The notes below the pieces were generated by a model. It saw only the letters and a list, made by a program, of their open reading frames with translations, ran no database searches and was not told where the DNA came from. Positions 43,087-53,342 of a stretch of 64,000 bases of DNA are shown one piece after another; position 1 is the first letter of the stretch; each line of letters opens with the position of its first letter. The stretch is taken from positions 1 to 64,000 of the forward strand of contig NZ_AUHU01000004.1 in NCBI RefSeq assembly GCF_000423345.1, given 5' to 3'. The DNA comes from Marinimicrobium agarilyticum DSM 16975. Its GTDB lineage: Bacteria > Pseudomonadota > Gammaproteobacteria > Pseudomonadales > Cellvibrionaceae. The position numbers were made by a program, and so were the translations under genes.

Positions 43087-44139
43087 TCAGAGCTTGAGCG
43101 CCAGGCGTTCATTGGCCGGTTGCAGGCTTTGCACTCCGGCCAGGTTCAATGTCAGATCCAGCAGTTCATCCCAGGGGTCCGCCTGGCGCATGCCCTTGAT
43201 GGCCCGGTCAATGCCGTTGGCCTTGCGCAGTAATTGTTGCAGCTGGCCGGGTTTGAGCCGACGCAGGGCCGTCTGGATAAGGGGTTGGCGTTTGTTCCAG
43301 ATGCCGGCGGCCTGGGCGGCGCGGTCAAAAGCGATTCCCTGGGCCGAGGCCTGGGAGATCTGTACCAGCGCGCGAATATCCCGGGCGAGGGCCCAAAGCA
43401 GGGCGATCGGCTCGGTGCCCTCGACTTTCAGCCCCTGCAGGGACTTCACCGCGCCGCGGGCGTCCCCGTGAAGGGCTTTGTCCACCATTCCGAAGACGTC
43501 GTAGCGGGCGCTGTCGGCGACCACCGAGGCCATCAATTCGGTGCTGATTTCCTTCTCCGTGGTCAGCAATTTCAGCTTTTCCACTTCCTGAGCCGCGGCC
43601 AACAAGTTGCCTTCCACCCGAGAGGCCAGCAGATCAATGGCGGCGGAGTCGGCCGTGAGACCGGCGGCTTTCAGCCGCTGGGCGATCCAGCGGGGTAGTT
43701 GAGCGGGGCCGATCGGCCAGACCTGGAGGTGAACGCCAGCGTCTTCCAGGGTTTTCAGCCACTTGGCGCGCTGGACATTGCGATCGAGTTTGCCCGTGAC
43801 CACCAACAGTAAATTGTCTTCAGAAGGCGATTGGGCGTACTCCTGCAGCACCTTGCCGCCTTTGTCGCCCGGTTTGGCGTTGGGCAGGCGGACTTCCAGA
43901 ATCTTGCGCTCGGCAAACAGCGACAGACTGTTGGCACTGCTGAGCAACTGGTTCCAGTCAAAGCCCGGATCCGAGGCGTGGTAGAGCTCCCGTTCGCCAA
44001 AACCCTGTTCGCGCGCGGCGGCGCGGATCTGGTCGCAGGCCTCCTGCACCAGCAGCGGTTCATCACCGGTTACCAGGTAGATGGGGGAGAGGCGCTTTTT
44101 CAGCGACTCGGCCAGTTGCTCAGGGCGCAGCTTCGCCAT
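43087..44139 (-). CDS. holA: DNA polymerase III delta subunit
   Basis: The 350-residue protein matches HolA: start KLRPEQLAESLKKRLSPIYLVTGDEPLLVQEA, core FAERKILEVRLPNAKPGDKG, SPSEDNLLLVVTGKLDR, SRVEGNLLAAAQEVEKL and SARYDVFGMVDKALHGDA. Delta opens the sliding clamp in the clamp loader. It overlaps the end of lptE by 20 bp, the standard leuS-lptE-holA arrangement. Confidence 0.95.
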   Translation of the reverse strand: MAKLRPEQLAESLKKRLSPIYLVTGDEPLLVQEACDQIRAAAREQGFGERELYHASDPGFDWNQLLSSANSLSLFAERKILEVRLPNAKPGDKGGKVLQEYAQSPSEDNLLLVVTGKLDRNVQRAKWLKTLEDAGVHLQVWPIGPAQLPRWIAQRLKAAGLTADSAAIDLLASRVEGNLLAAAQEVEKLKLLTTEKEISTELMASVVADSARYDVFGMVDKALHGDARGAVKSLQGLKVEGTEPIALLWALARDIRALVQISQASAQGIAFDRAAQAAGIWNKRQPLIQTALRRLKPGQLQQLLRKANGIDRAIKGMRQADPWDELLDLTLNLAGVQSLQPANERLALKL

Positions 44140-44725
44140 GGCTGGCCTCTTCTTTGGCGGGTGAGCTATCGGTTCCTGGGGCGGGGGGCTGTTGTGGCTC
44201 GGGCTCCGAACCCATTCCCCGAGCCTGGGCGGCGTTGATGGCTGCCTGGAGCTGGCGCAAAATCTGTTGCGCCAGCTCTTCGCGCATCTCGCTTAAAAGC
44301 AGCATTTCCTCTTGAGAGCTGCTGCCAGCGCTTGCGGCGCTGGCATTGTAGGAGCGCGTAATCTGGCTGGTCAGGCGTGAGGCAATCGGTATGCCCCGGC
44401 TGTCCAGCACATTGAATTGGGCGGTCAGGGTCAGTTCATAGGCGCCGGCCAGGGCATCGCTACCGAGGGCGGCTACCCGCTTTTCGGTCTGTTCCTGAAC
44501 AATGTCGAGGGTATAGCGCGCCTCGGACGGCGTGTCGGTCAGGGTAATATCGTCGGCCTGTAGGCGGTTGCGTAGCTCGGTGAGCAACGGCCCGTAGGTG
44601 TCCTGGCCGGTGATATGGAGGGTGTCAGTCAGGCTCGACAGAGCCACCGTGCCCCGCAACTGCCAGCCGCAGGCCGCCACCAGACTCAGAATGACGAGCA
44701 GAATGACGGGCAGTCGATAGGGCAT
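44120..44725 (-). CDS. lptE: LPS-assembly lipoprotein LptE
   Basis: A 201-residue lipoprotein (lipobox LSLVAAC, Cys19) with the typical start GWQLRGTVALSSLTDTLHITGQ and the LptE fold through TLTAQFNVLDSRG and RSYNASAASAGSSSQEEMLL. It plugs the LptD barrel that inserts LPS in the outer membrane. The C-terminal 30 residues are a Pro/Glu/Gln tail longer than in E. coli. It sits between leuS and holA. Confidence 0.93.
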   Translation of the reverse strand: MPYRLPVILLVILSLVAACGWQLRGTVALSSLTDTLHITGQDTYGPLLTELRNRLQADDITLTDTPSEARYTLDIVQEQTEKRVAALGSDALAGAYELTLTAQFNVLDSRGIPIASRLTSQITRSYNASAASAGSSSQEEMLLLSEMREELAQQILRQLQAAINAAQARGMGSEPEPQQPPAPGTDSSPAKEEASHGEAAP

Positions 44726-44774
44726 CAGGACTCTCTCCTAAAACGCGCAGAGCCGGCGGCAAGGCCGCCCGGTT

Positions 44775-47297
<2,523 letters not shown>

Positions 47298-47348
47298 CTA
47301 TAAAGCGAAGGGCGAGCGCCGCCGAAAAGGCCAGATTAAAGCCCGGCC

Positions 47349-47388
47349 AAAAAAATCCCGGCCCGCGGGCACAGTCAGCGGGTCGGGA
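47349..47388 (-). terminator. Terminator after the redox operon
   Basis: On the minus strand TCCCGACCCGC ... GCGGGCCGGGA forms a long stem with one mismatch, followed by TTTTTTT. It lies 35 bp after the dsbD stop and ends the seven-gene operon starting at 56672. Confidence 0.85.
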
Positions 47389-47423
47389 AAGCGGGGGAGT
47401 GCATCGGAAAATAGGGGGTTCGG

Positions 47424-49145
47424 TCAGCGGTTGGCCAGCGCCTCATTCGAGCGCAGAGCACCCTCAACAATATCCGCCGTGAGCAACTGGGGCAGCATTT
47501 TCCCGTCACCGGTATGGCCGGACGGAAACCAGAGGTACAGCGGCACGCCGCTGCGACCGTAGGCGTCGAGCAGGGCGGTGATTTCGGGGTCCCGGTTGGT
47601 CCAGTCACCCTTGAGGGTGACTACGCCGAGTTCCTCAAAGGCGTTGTTGACCTGCTCGGTTCCCAGCGCCACTTTTTCATTGGCCATACAGGTGATGCAC
47701 CAGTCGGCGGTCAGGTTGACGAATACCGGGGTGCCCTGCGCGCGCAGTTCAGCCAGGGTTTCGGCGCTGTAGGGTTGCCAGCGGTCATGCTCCGGCGTGC
47801 TGGTCAGCATCTGCCAGGGCACCACGATGGCGGCTACCCAGGCGGCGGCGATGCCGGCGCGGCGCAGGTATTGGGCCCAGCCACCGGCCGGTCGGTTCAT
47901 CAGCCAGAGGGCGAATGCAATGGCCACCCCACCCAGGCACAGCACCATGGCGGCGTTCAGCCCGACCTGGCGACCCAGCACCCAGACCAGCCAGAGAGCG
48001 GTGATGTACAGCGGAAAGGCCAACAGCTCTTTGAGGGTCTCCATCCATGCGCCCGGTCGGGGCAACCGGCGGGCAAGCGCCGGCATGTGACACAGCAGCA
48101 ATAGCGGTAGCGCCATACCCAGCCCCAACGCGGCGAACACCGTCAGGCCCACCAGCCCCGGCTGGGTCAACGCAAACCCCAGCGCCGCTCCCATAAAGGG
48201 CGCCGTGCAGGGGCTGGCGACCACCGCCGCCAACACGCCGGTAAAAAAGGAGCCCGAAAGCCCGGAGCGCTGGGTCAGTGACTGTCCGGCGCCCATCATG
48301 CCGGTGCCGATGTTGATCAAGCCGGACAGGCTCAGGCCCATGATGAAAAACAGATAGGCCAGGGCGGCGACCAGTAGCGGCGATTGCAACTGGAAGCCCC
48401 AGCCGATGGCTTCGCCACCCGCCCGGGCAAGCATCAGAATGCCGGAGAAGGCCAGGAAGCAGACCATGATGCCCGCCGTGTAGGCCCAGCCATGACGTGC
48501 CATGTGCGAGCGGTCTGCCTGCGCAAGGCTCATTACCTTGATCGATAGCACGGGAAAGACGCAGGGCATGAGGTTCAGGATCATCCCCCCCAATAGTGCG
48601 AAGCCCACCGCCTGCAGTAGCCAGAGGCTGGAGGTGGGTGCCTCCGGTTGAGTGATGGCTTCGGCGGTGGTGGCGGGTTCCGCTCCGGAGCCGGGGGTCA
48701 CCAGGCCGCTGGTGGGGTCGACGGTAAAGTGCTCGGTGTGGGGCGGGTAGCAGAGCCCGGCGTCGGCACATCCCTGGGAGGTGACCGCCAGGTTGAAGGC
48801 GGTGGCCTTGGCGGGTAAGGCGGCCATTAAGGTGGCGTTGCCGTAGTGCACCACCATGTCTTTCTCGAAGTAATCGTCGTACTTGGTTTCGCCCTCGCTG
48901 AATTGCGGCGTGAGGGGCTCACCGTTGACCTTTACCCGAAACCGCTCCTGGTAAAGATAGTACTCCGGTGCAATGGCCCAGCGCAGAATAAGCTGGTCGT
49001 CACTGACTTGTGTGTCGAGCTGGAATGCCTCGGTCACTTCCAGAAAGTCATCGCTTTGGGCCATTTGGGCCGTGGCGCAAGCGAGCAATAAGGTCACCAG
49101 CGTCAACAGGCGGGCCATCAATGGGAGGCGGGTGTGAAGCGTCAT
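47424..49145 (-). CDS. dsbD: Thiol:disulfide interchange protein DsbD
   Basis: The 573-residue protein has a signal peptide, an N-terminal periplasmic immunoglobulin-like domain with the cysteine pair in SQGCADAGLCYPP, a central eight-span domain with membrane cysteines in NLMPCVFPVLSIKV and VASPCTAPFMGAAL, and a C-terminal thioredoxin domain with ADWCITCMANEKV. It carries electrons from cytoplasmic thioredoxin to periplasmic thiol proteins. It is the last gene of the operon, 12 bp after apbE; the TlpA-like protein encoded four genes upstream is a likely electron acceptor. Confidence 0.95.
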   Translation of the reverse strand: MTLHTRLPLMARLLTLVTLLLACATAQMAQSDDFLEVTEAFQLDTQVSDDQLILRWAIAPEYYLYQERFRVKVNGEPLTPQFSEGETKYDDYFEKDMVVHYGNATLMAALPAKATAFNLAVTSQGCADAGLCYPPHTEHFTVDPTSGLVTPGSGAEPATTAEAITQPEAPTSSLWLLQAVGFALLGGMILNLMPCVFPVLSIKVMSLAQADRSHMARHGWAYTAGIMVCFLAFSGILMLARAGGEAIGWGFQLQSPLLVAALAYLFFIMGLSLSGLINIGTGMMGAGQSLTQRSGLSGSFFTGVLAAVVASPCTAPFMGAALGFALTQPGLVGLTVFAALGLGMALPLLLLCHMPALARRLPRPGAWMETLKELLAFPLYITALWLVWVLGRQVGLNAAMVLCLGGVAIAFALWLMNRPAGGWAQYLRRAGIAAAWVAAIVVPWQMLTSTPEHDRWQPYSAETLAELRAQGTPVFVNLTADWCITCMANEKVALGTEQVNNAFEELGVVTLKGDWTNRDPEITALLDAYGRSGVPLYLWFPSGHTGDGKMLPQLLTADIVEGALRSNEALANR

Positions 49146-49157
49146 AGTGTGAATCCG

Positions 49158-50126
49158 TTACTGTACTGAGGCCGAAGGCATGGGTGTTGGGGTATTTGAG
49201 GCGCGGACGCCGGTCTCCAATGAGCCGCCGAGCCGCAACTGTTGGTCGGTGGTCAAGTAAGGCAGCCCTTGCTCGGACAACCACTGGGGCTCCTCCGGGC
49301 TCTTCAATAGGGCAATGGTGGTAAAGGAGCCGGCGATCAGGCAGCGGGCCGCCACCACGCTGATGGAGGCGAAGGCCGGGTGCAGGCTGTGGCCGGTGGC
49401 CGGGTGGAGCAAATGGCAATAGCGGGTCCCGTCCACCATCATGTAACGCTCGTAGTCACCACTGGTGGCGATCGCCCCCTGAGCGAGGGGGATGCGAGCA
49501 ATGGCGGCGTTCGGTTGGCGGGGGTGTTGAATGCCCACCTGCCAGGGCGAGCCGTCGGGGTGGGGCCCGATAACATGAATGTCCCCACCCAAATTCACCA
49601 GTCCGTGTTCGATGCCCGAGGCGCGGCAAAGGTCCGCGACGCAGTCGGCGGTGTACTCTTTCACATAGCCGCCAAAGTCCAGCTCCATTCCCGCTTCCGG
49701 CAAGTGGACGAAAGGCGCTTGCCAGTCCACCTTGGACCAACCGATCAGAGGCAGCAGCGTGGCGATTTGCTCGTCGGTTGGCAGTCGCTCCGCTTTGAAA
49801 TCCCAGGCTTTGCGTAGCACGCCCGAGGTGATATCAAACAGACCGTCGCTCTGTTCGTGCAATGTGTCCGCATAGTCCAGCAGTGCGGCGGTTTCCGGGT
49901 CTACCTCAATCGCATGGCCCGAGCCGGCGGCGGCATTGATCCGGGCGGTGACGCTGTCGGCGCGGTAACGGCTGTACTTGGCCTCAAGCGCACGAACGCA
50001 CTCGACCGCACGGGCGGCCACCGCTTTCGCGGTGGCCTTGGGGCCGTACAGCTGAATTTCACAGCGACTGCCCATGGCGTTAAAGGCGGCGCTGTGGAGT
50101 TGCGGTGTGGCGTTACTCGAAGGCAT
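49158..50126 (-). CDS. apbE: FAD:protein FMN transferase
   Basis: The 322-residue protein shows ApbE signatures: FNAMGSRCEIQLYG, EAKYSRYRADSVTARINAAAG, DITSGVLRKAWDF, ELDFGGYVKEYTAD, GLVNLGGDIHVIGPHPDGSPW, IATSGDYERYMMVDGTRYCHLLHPATG. It attaches FMN covalently to Ser/Thr in extracytoplasmic proteins using FAD. A classical signal peptide is not obvious. Its start overlaps the DUF3570 gene by 14 bp, and the gene pair implies that a member of this operon or another exported protein is flavinylated. Confidence 0.94.
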   Translation of the reverse strand: MPSSNATPQLHSAAFNAMGSRCEIQLYGPKATAKAVAARAVECVRALEAKYSRYRADSVTARINAAAGSGHAIEVDPETAALLDYADTLHEQSDGLFDITSGVLRKAWDFKAERLPTDEQIATLLPLIGWSKVDWQAPFVHLPEAGMELDFGGYVKEYTADCVADLCRASGIEHGLVNLGGDIHVIGPHPDGSPWQVGIQHPRQPNAAIARIPLAQGAIATSGDYERYMMVDGTRYCHLLHPATGHSLHPAFASISVVAARCLIAGSFTTIALLKSPEEPQWLSEQGLPYLTTDQQLRLGGSLETGVRASNTPTPMPSASVQ

Positions 50127-51285
50127 AACCGAGTCCGAGCGAGATCAGATCGTATTCGAGTAACCCGGGGTGATCCCCCGAAGCGCTGTAGGTTTCATAG
50201 GCCAGGTCGAACCGAAATGCGGTAAAGGTTTTTGACAGCTTCAGCTGCCCGCTGACGGCGGAGAAGTCCGACAGGCGATAGTCGCTGGAGTAGAAACCGT
50301 CGGTTCGCGTGGTCTCGTAAAAAGGCCGGTAAAACACAGCGGCGCTCTGGTCGTAGTAGCGCACCGAGGGAATCAATTGCCAGTCCGAGCCCAGGTTTTG
50401 GTACCAGCTCAACTCCAGGGTGTGTGAGTCGATTTCCCAGTTATTGGTGTAGTACCGGTAATCGGCGTGCAGCGCACCGCCTGGCCCTTCAAAGAACTGT
50501 CGCAACGACAGGTTCAGATTGATCTGTTCCTGTTGGCCGGGGCGGGAGTCGCGAACGGTATTGCCTTCCACAAACGCCCGCTTGTAGGGATCGGACAGGT
50601 AGCCGTCGAGAACCGAGAAGCCGAGCGTAGCGCTGAGCAGCGTCGTTTTGGTGGCCACTTGGGTGATGCCCACCATGGCGCCCGCCCGCTTTTTGGTTTC
50701 GTGCACGGGGCGATCAAATGACTCTGCATCGCTCGGGTCAATGTAGTCGAACGACGTGTTGGCACCGTAGCTGAGGGTGGTGAGGTTCTGGTTCAGCCGC
50801 CACGCACCAGAGAAACCAAAGCTGACCGACTCATAGTCATTCTCGGAGGAGTAACCACCCGAGAGTGTGACTTCCGAGTTGCTGTTGTAGCTGCGAAAGT
50901 CTACGCCGAGTTCCGTGCGTTCTTCGGAAATGGTGGCACCACTCATGACCTGCAGCGGTTCGCCATCGGCGCCGGGCGCCACATACCAGGGTGAGGCGCC
51001 GCTCATGGTTTCCCGAATGACCGACGTGGTGAGTTCCGTGTCGGTCGAGACCGGGGCCTTGAACTTCAGGTGACTGACGTCGATGGTATAGCGCTCCGGG
51101 CTGCCCAACCCCAATTGGTCGGCCGCGATGGGCGCTTCCTTATAGTTCGATTGCTTGAACCCCAGAGTGAATTTCTGATCGGGTGGGTCGGCCTTCGCCG
51201 GTTCACTCGCCATGGGAAGTGCCAGCGCCGCGGCGGTCAACGCCAGCAGTGTTGAAGATTTCTTATCGTTCATCAGACACCTCAA
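50113..51285 (-). CDS. DUF3570 outer-membrane beta-barrel protein
   Basis: A 390-residue protein with a signal peptide (cut near AKA-DPP) and a long series of amphipathic beta strands ending in SLGLGYAFE, with terminal Phe-Glu typical of outer-membrane barrels. It fits DUF3570 (family from memory). Two SGA[ST] motifs stand out: ETMSGASPW (Ser-Gly-Ala-Ser at 95-98) and LQVMSGATIS (115-118), similar to the ApbE acceptor D-x2-[ST]GA[ST], although the acidic residue is Glu in one and absent in the other. It overlaps apbE and the DUF4266 gene, so all three are translationally coupled. Confidence 0.85.
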   Translation of the reverse strand: MRCLMNDKKSSTLLALTAAALALPMASEPAKADPPDQKFTLGFKQSNYKEAPIAADQLGLGSPERYTIDVSHLKFKAPVSTDTELTTSVIRETMSGASPWYVAPGADGEPLQVMSGATISEERTELGVDFRSYNSNSEVTLSGGYSSENDYESVSFGFSGAWRLNQNLTTLSYGANTSFDYIDPSDAESFDRPVHETKKRAGAMVGITQVATKTTLLSATLGFSVLDGYLSDPYKRAFVEGNTVRDSRPGQQEQINLNLSLRQFFEGPGGALHADYRYYTNNWEIDSHTLELSWYQNLGSDWQLIPSVRYYDQSAAVFYRPFYETTRTDGFYSSDYRLSDFSAVSGQLKLSKTFTAFRFDLAYETYSASGDHPGLLEYDLISLGLGYAFE

Positions 51286-51497
51286 TTGCAGCCGCAGCCG
51301 CCGCCGGAGCCCGAGGCCACCGAAGACGACGCTTCCTTACTGTGATGGATATGACTGCGCAAGGTATTGGCCATTGGGTCGGTGGTCAGGGCCATTTCCG
51401 GGCGAGCCAGGTGGCCCCGCTCCCAGGGTTGAACCTGGGTGCAGGCCAACAGCTGAAGCGCTGCCAACAACACCACAATTCGTCCTAGTAACTTCAC
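51282..51497 (-). CDS. DUF4266 small lipoprotein
   Basis: A 71-residue lipoprotein (lipobox LQLLAC, Cys19) reading TQVQPWERGHLARPEMALTTDP after the anchor, the DUF4266 signature, and ending in GSGGGCGCN with a Cys-Gly-Cys pair. The C-terminal CGC is reminiscent of metal or heme ligands or a redox-active pair. It overlaps DUF3570 by 4 bp and follows the TlpA-like gene by 5 bp. Function is unknown; DUF4266, DUF3570, thioredoxin and ApbE recur together in other genomes (from memory). Confidence 0.85.
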   Translation of the reverse strand: MKLLGRIVVLLAALQLLACTQVQPWERGHLARPEMALTTDPMANTLRSHIHHSKEASSSVASGSGGGCGCN

Positions 51498-51502
51498 AGT
51501 GG

Positions 51503-52015
51503 TTACTCCCCGGTCAACTGGTTGATCGCCGCTTCAATGGCCGCCGCGTCTTTTTTCTCGTCAAAGCCGACCACGACGTGATGCACCTTGCCATCGCGAT
51601 CGAGCAGATAGGCGCTTGGCATGCCTTTGAGTTTGTACTCTCCGGCCACCTTGCCTTCCGGGTCCCAAGCGATTGGAAAAGACACGGGGTGTTTGTCGAG
51701 GAACTCGTGGGCGTCGGCTTCCTGTTCGTCGAGGTTGATGGCAATCACTTCGAAGCCCTGATCGCCGTACTGCTGATGCAGTGCTTCCAGTTTGGGAAAA
51801 GACCGACGGCAGGGGCCGCACCAGGAGGCCCAGAAGTCCACATACACCACTTTGCCCTGGTATTGATCCAGCGCGATGGCGGCGCCCTCGGTGGTGTTGT
51901 CGATACCGGGGAGGGAGAAGCCCGGGGCTTCGCTGCCCGGTTCCAATGCGTGTGCCGAGGTGGCCAGGAAAAGTCCAAGGACCAGGGCGGTCAGTGATAG
52001 AGAAAATCGTTTCAT
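51503..52015 (-). CDS. TlpA/ResA-like periplasmic thioredoxin
   Basis: A 170-residue protein with a signal peptide (cut after AHA) and a thioredoxin domain: PGFSLPGIDNTTEGAAIAL, VYVDFWASWCGPCRRSFPKLEAL (active-site WCGPC), EVIAINLDEQEADAHEFL, YKLKGMPSAYLLDRDG (cis-Pro region). It should reduce disulfides in exported partners, possibly the CxC of DUF4266 or apocytochrome cysteines, drawing electrons from the DsbD encoded in the same operon. Confidence 0.9.
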   Translation of the reverse strand: MKRFSLSLTALVLGLFLATSAHALEPGSEAPGFSLPGIDNTTEGAAIALDQYQGKVVYVDFWASWCGPCRRSFPKLEALHQQYGDQGFEVIAINLDEQEADAHEFLDKHPVSFPIAWDPEGKVAGEYKLKGMPSAYLLDRDGKVHHVVVGFDEKKDAAAIEAAINQLTGE

Positions 52016-52047
52016 TGTCGTTTCCTTGTGAGTCGTTGTTGTCGTAA

Positions 52048-53313
52048 TCAGCTGAGAATGCCTTCGGCCGGGCTGTCGCTGTAAGCGGGGATCACCCCGT
52101 AGACGCCCATGTATTCCGCCGCGGTATCGAGCAACTGATGGTGGTTGCCGGCGGTGACCACCCGACCGCGTCTGACGGCGGAGCCGCCGCCCGCCATCAT
52201 GTAGGGCGCGTCGGTGCCGGTGTGGGCGTCGCCATTGCCCATGTCTGTTATCTGAACCACAAGCGTGCTGTCGATCAGTTTGCCGCCTTCGGGCGCGTCG
52301 GTTTCGGCGAGGCGCTGAATCAAATGGCTGACGCGCTGGGAGAAGTAGGTACGATACTCTTCGTACCAGGCCGCGTTGCCGCTGTGAATGGAGCCGTGGT
52401 AATCGCCATCGATATTGTTCACGCTGAAATCCGCCTGGTGCGTTCCCATCTGCATGGTGGCGACGCGGGTGATGTTGCAGCTCATCGCCAGCACCACATT
52501 TTCGGTTTGCAGGGCAAACTGTTCGGTGAAGGCGTCATCGGTCATGACTTCCGACAATCCGTCCGGGTTGAACGTCGGGTTCAGGCATCCGGGTGGCGCG
52601 GCGCCGTTGGCGGCGTTTTCGATATCGGCGTTCAGCTTGGCAATGCCCTCCTGGTGTTGTTCCAGTCGTTCGCGCTCATACTGGCCGAGCCGGCTCTGAA
52701 TGCTTTGAAGGGCCAGCCGGTTAATCTCCAGCAGTTTCTTTTCCCGGCGCTCCCCAATCGGGCTGGTGTCCACCGTGCCGCCGAACAGCCGGTCGAACGC
52801 CGAGCGCGGGTTGTCCTGAAAGTCGGTGACACCGGCGTAGCCTCGGGCGGAAATCGGGTCCACGCCCCGGGAACGAATGCCCAGGCGTAGCGAGGCCACC
52901 GGTGATGTCGCGCCCACCACGCCTTCGAGCGCGAGATCGAGCGTGCCCTTGACGCCGGGGGCGAAGGCGCCGAGCACGCGTTGGGTCAGGCCGTGGCCGC
53001 CGCCGCCGACAATTTCGGTATCGCGGAAAAAGATGCATTGGTCTTTAACCGACTCAAATGGCGTGGAGCAGCGCTGCAGCGTCAAGTCGTCACTGGGAAG
53101 GAACGACTGAGAGGCGCCCCCCGGCGTGCCGTCGGGAATGTAGACGAAAATCACCCGGCGCGTCTCTGCCCCTTGGGCCTGTGCCTGTCGGCCGAGCAGC
53201 AGCCCGGCCCCGAGTGAGGTGGCCTGCAGCGCGGACAGTGAAATACCGGTCGTGCCCAGAAATTTCAGAAAGCGCCGACGGCTGTGTAGTGCGTACTGTT
53301 TCTCGTATTCCAT
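52048..53313 (-). CDS. DUF1552 protein, Tat-exported
   Basis: A 421-residue protein with a twin-arginine signal (HSRRRFLKFLGTTG) and body motifs VIFVYIPDGTPGG, GGGHGLTQRVLGA, QIGTHQADF-like MGTHQADF, DYHGSIHSG, VVQITDMGNGDAHTGTDAPY and TAGNHHQLL. These match DUF1552, always found beside the DUF1592-type cytochrome-like protein. The His/Asp-rich sites recall alkaline-phosphatase/sulfatase-fold metal enzymes, and Tat export suggests a cofactor inserted before export. Substrate unknown. Confidence 0.88.
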   Translation of the reverse strand: MEYEKQYALHSRRRFLKFLGTTGISLSALQATSLGAGLLLGRQAQAQGAETRRVIFVYIPDGTPGGASQSFLPSDDLTLQRCSTPFESVKDQCIFFRDTEIVGGGGHGLTQRVLGAFAPGVKGTLDLALEGVVGATSPVASLRLGIRSRGVDPISARGYAGVTDFQDNPRSAFDRLFGGTVDTSPIGERREKKLLEINRLALQSIQSRLGQYERERLEQHQEGIAKLNADIENAANGAAPPGCLNPTFNPDGLSEVMTDDAFTEQFALQTENVVLAMSCNITRVATMQMGTHQADFSVNNIDGDYHGSIHSGNAAWYEEYRTYFSQRVSHLIQRLAETDAPEGGKLIDSTLVVQITDMGNGDAHTGTDAPYMMAGGGSAVRRGRVVTAGNHHQLLDTAAEYMGVYGVIPAYSDSPAEGILS

Positions 53314-53342
53314 GGTAATTCCTCTCTGATTCAGTCGGCTCG

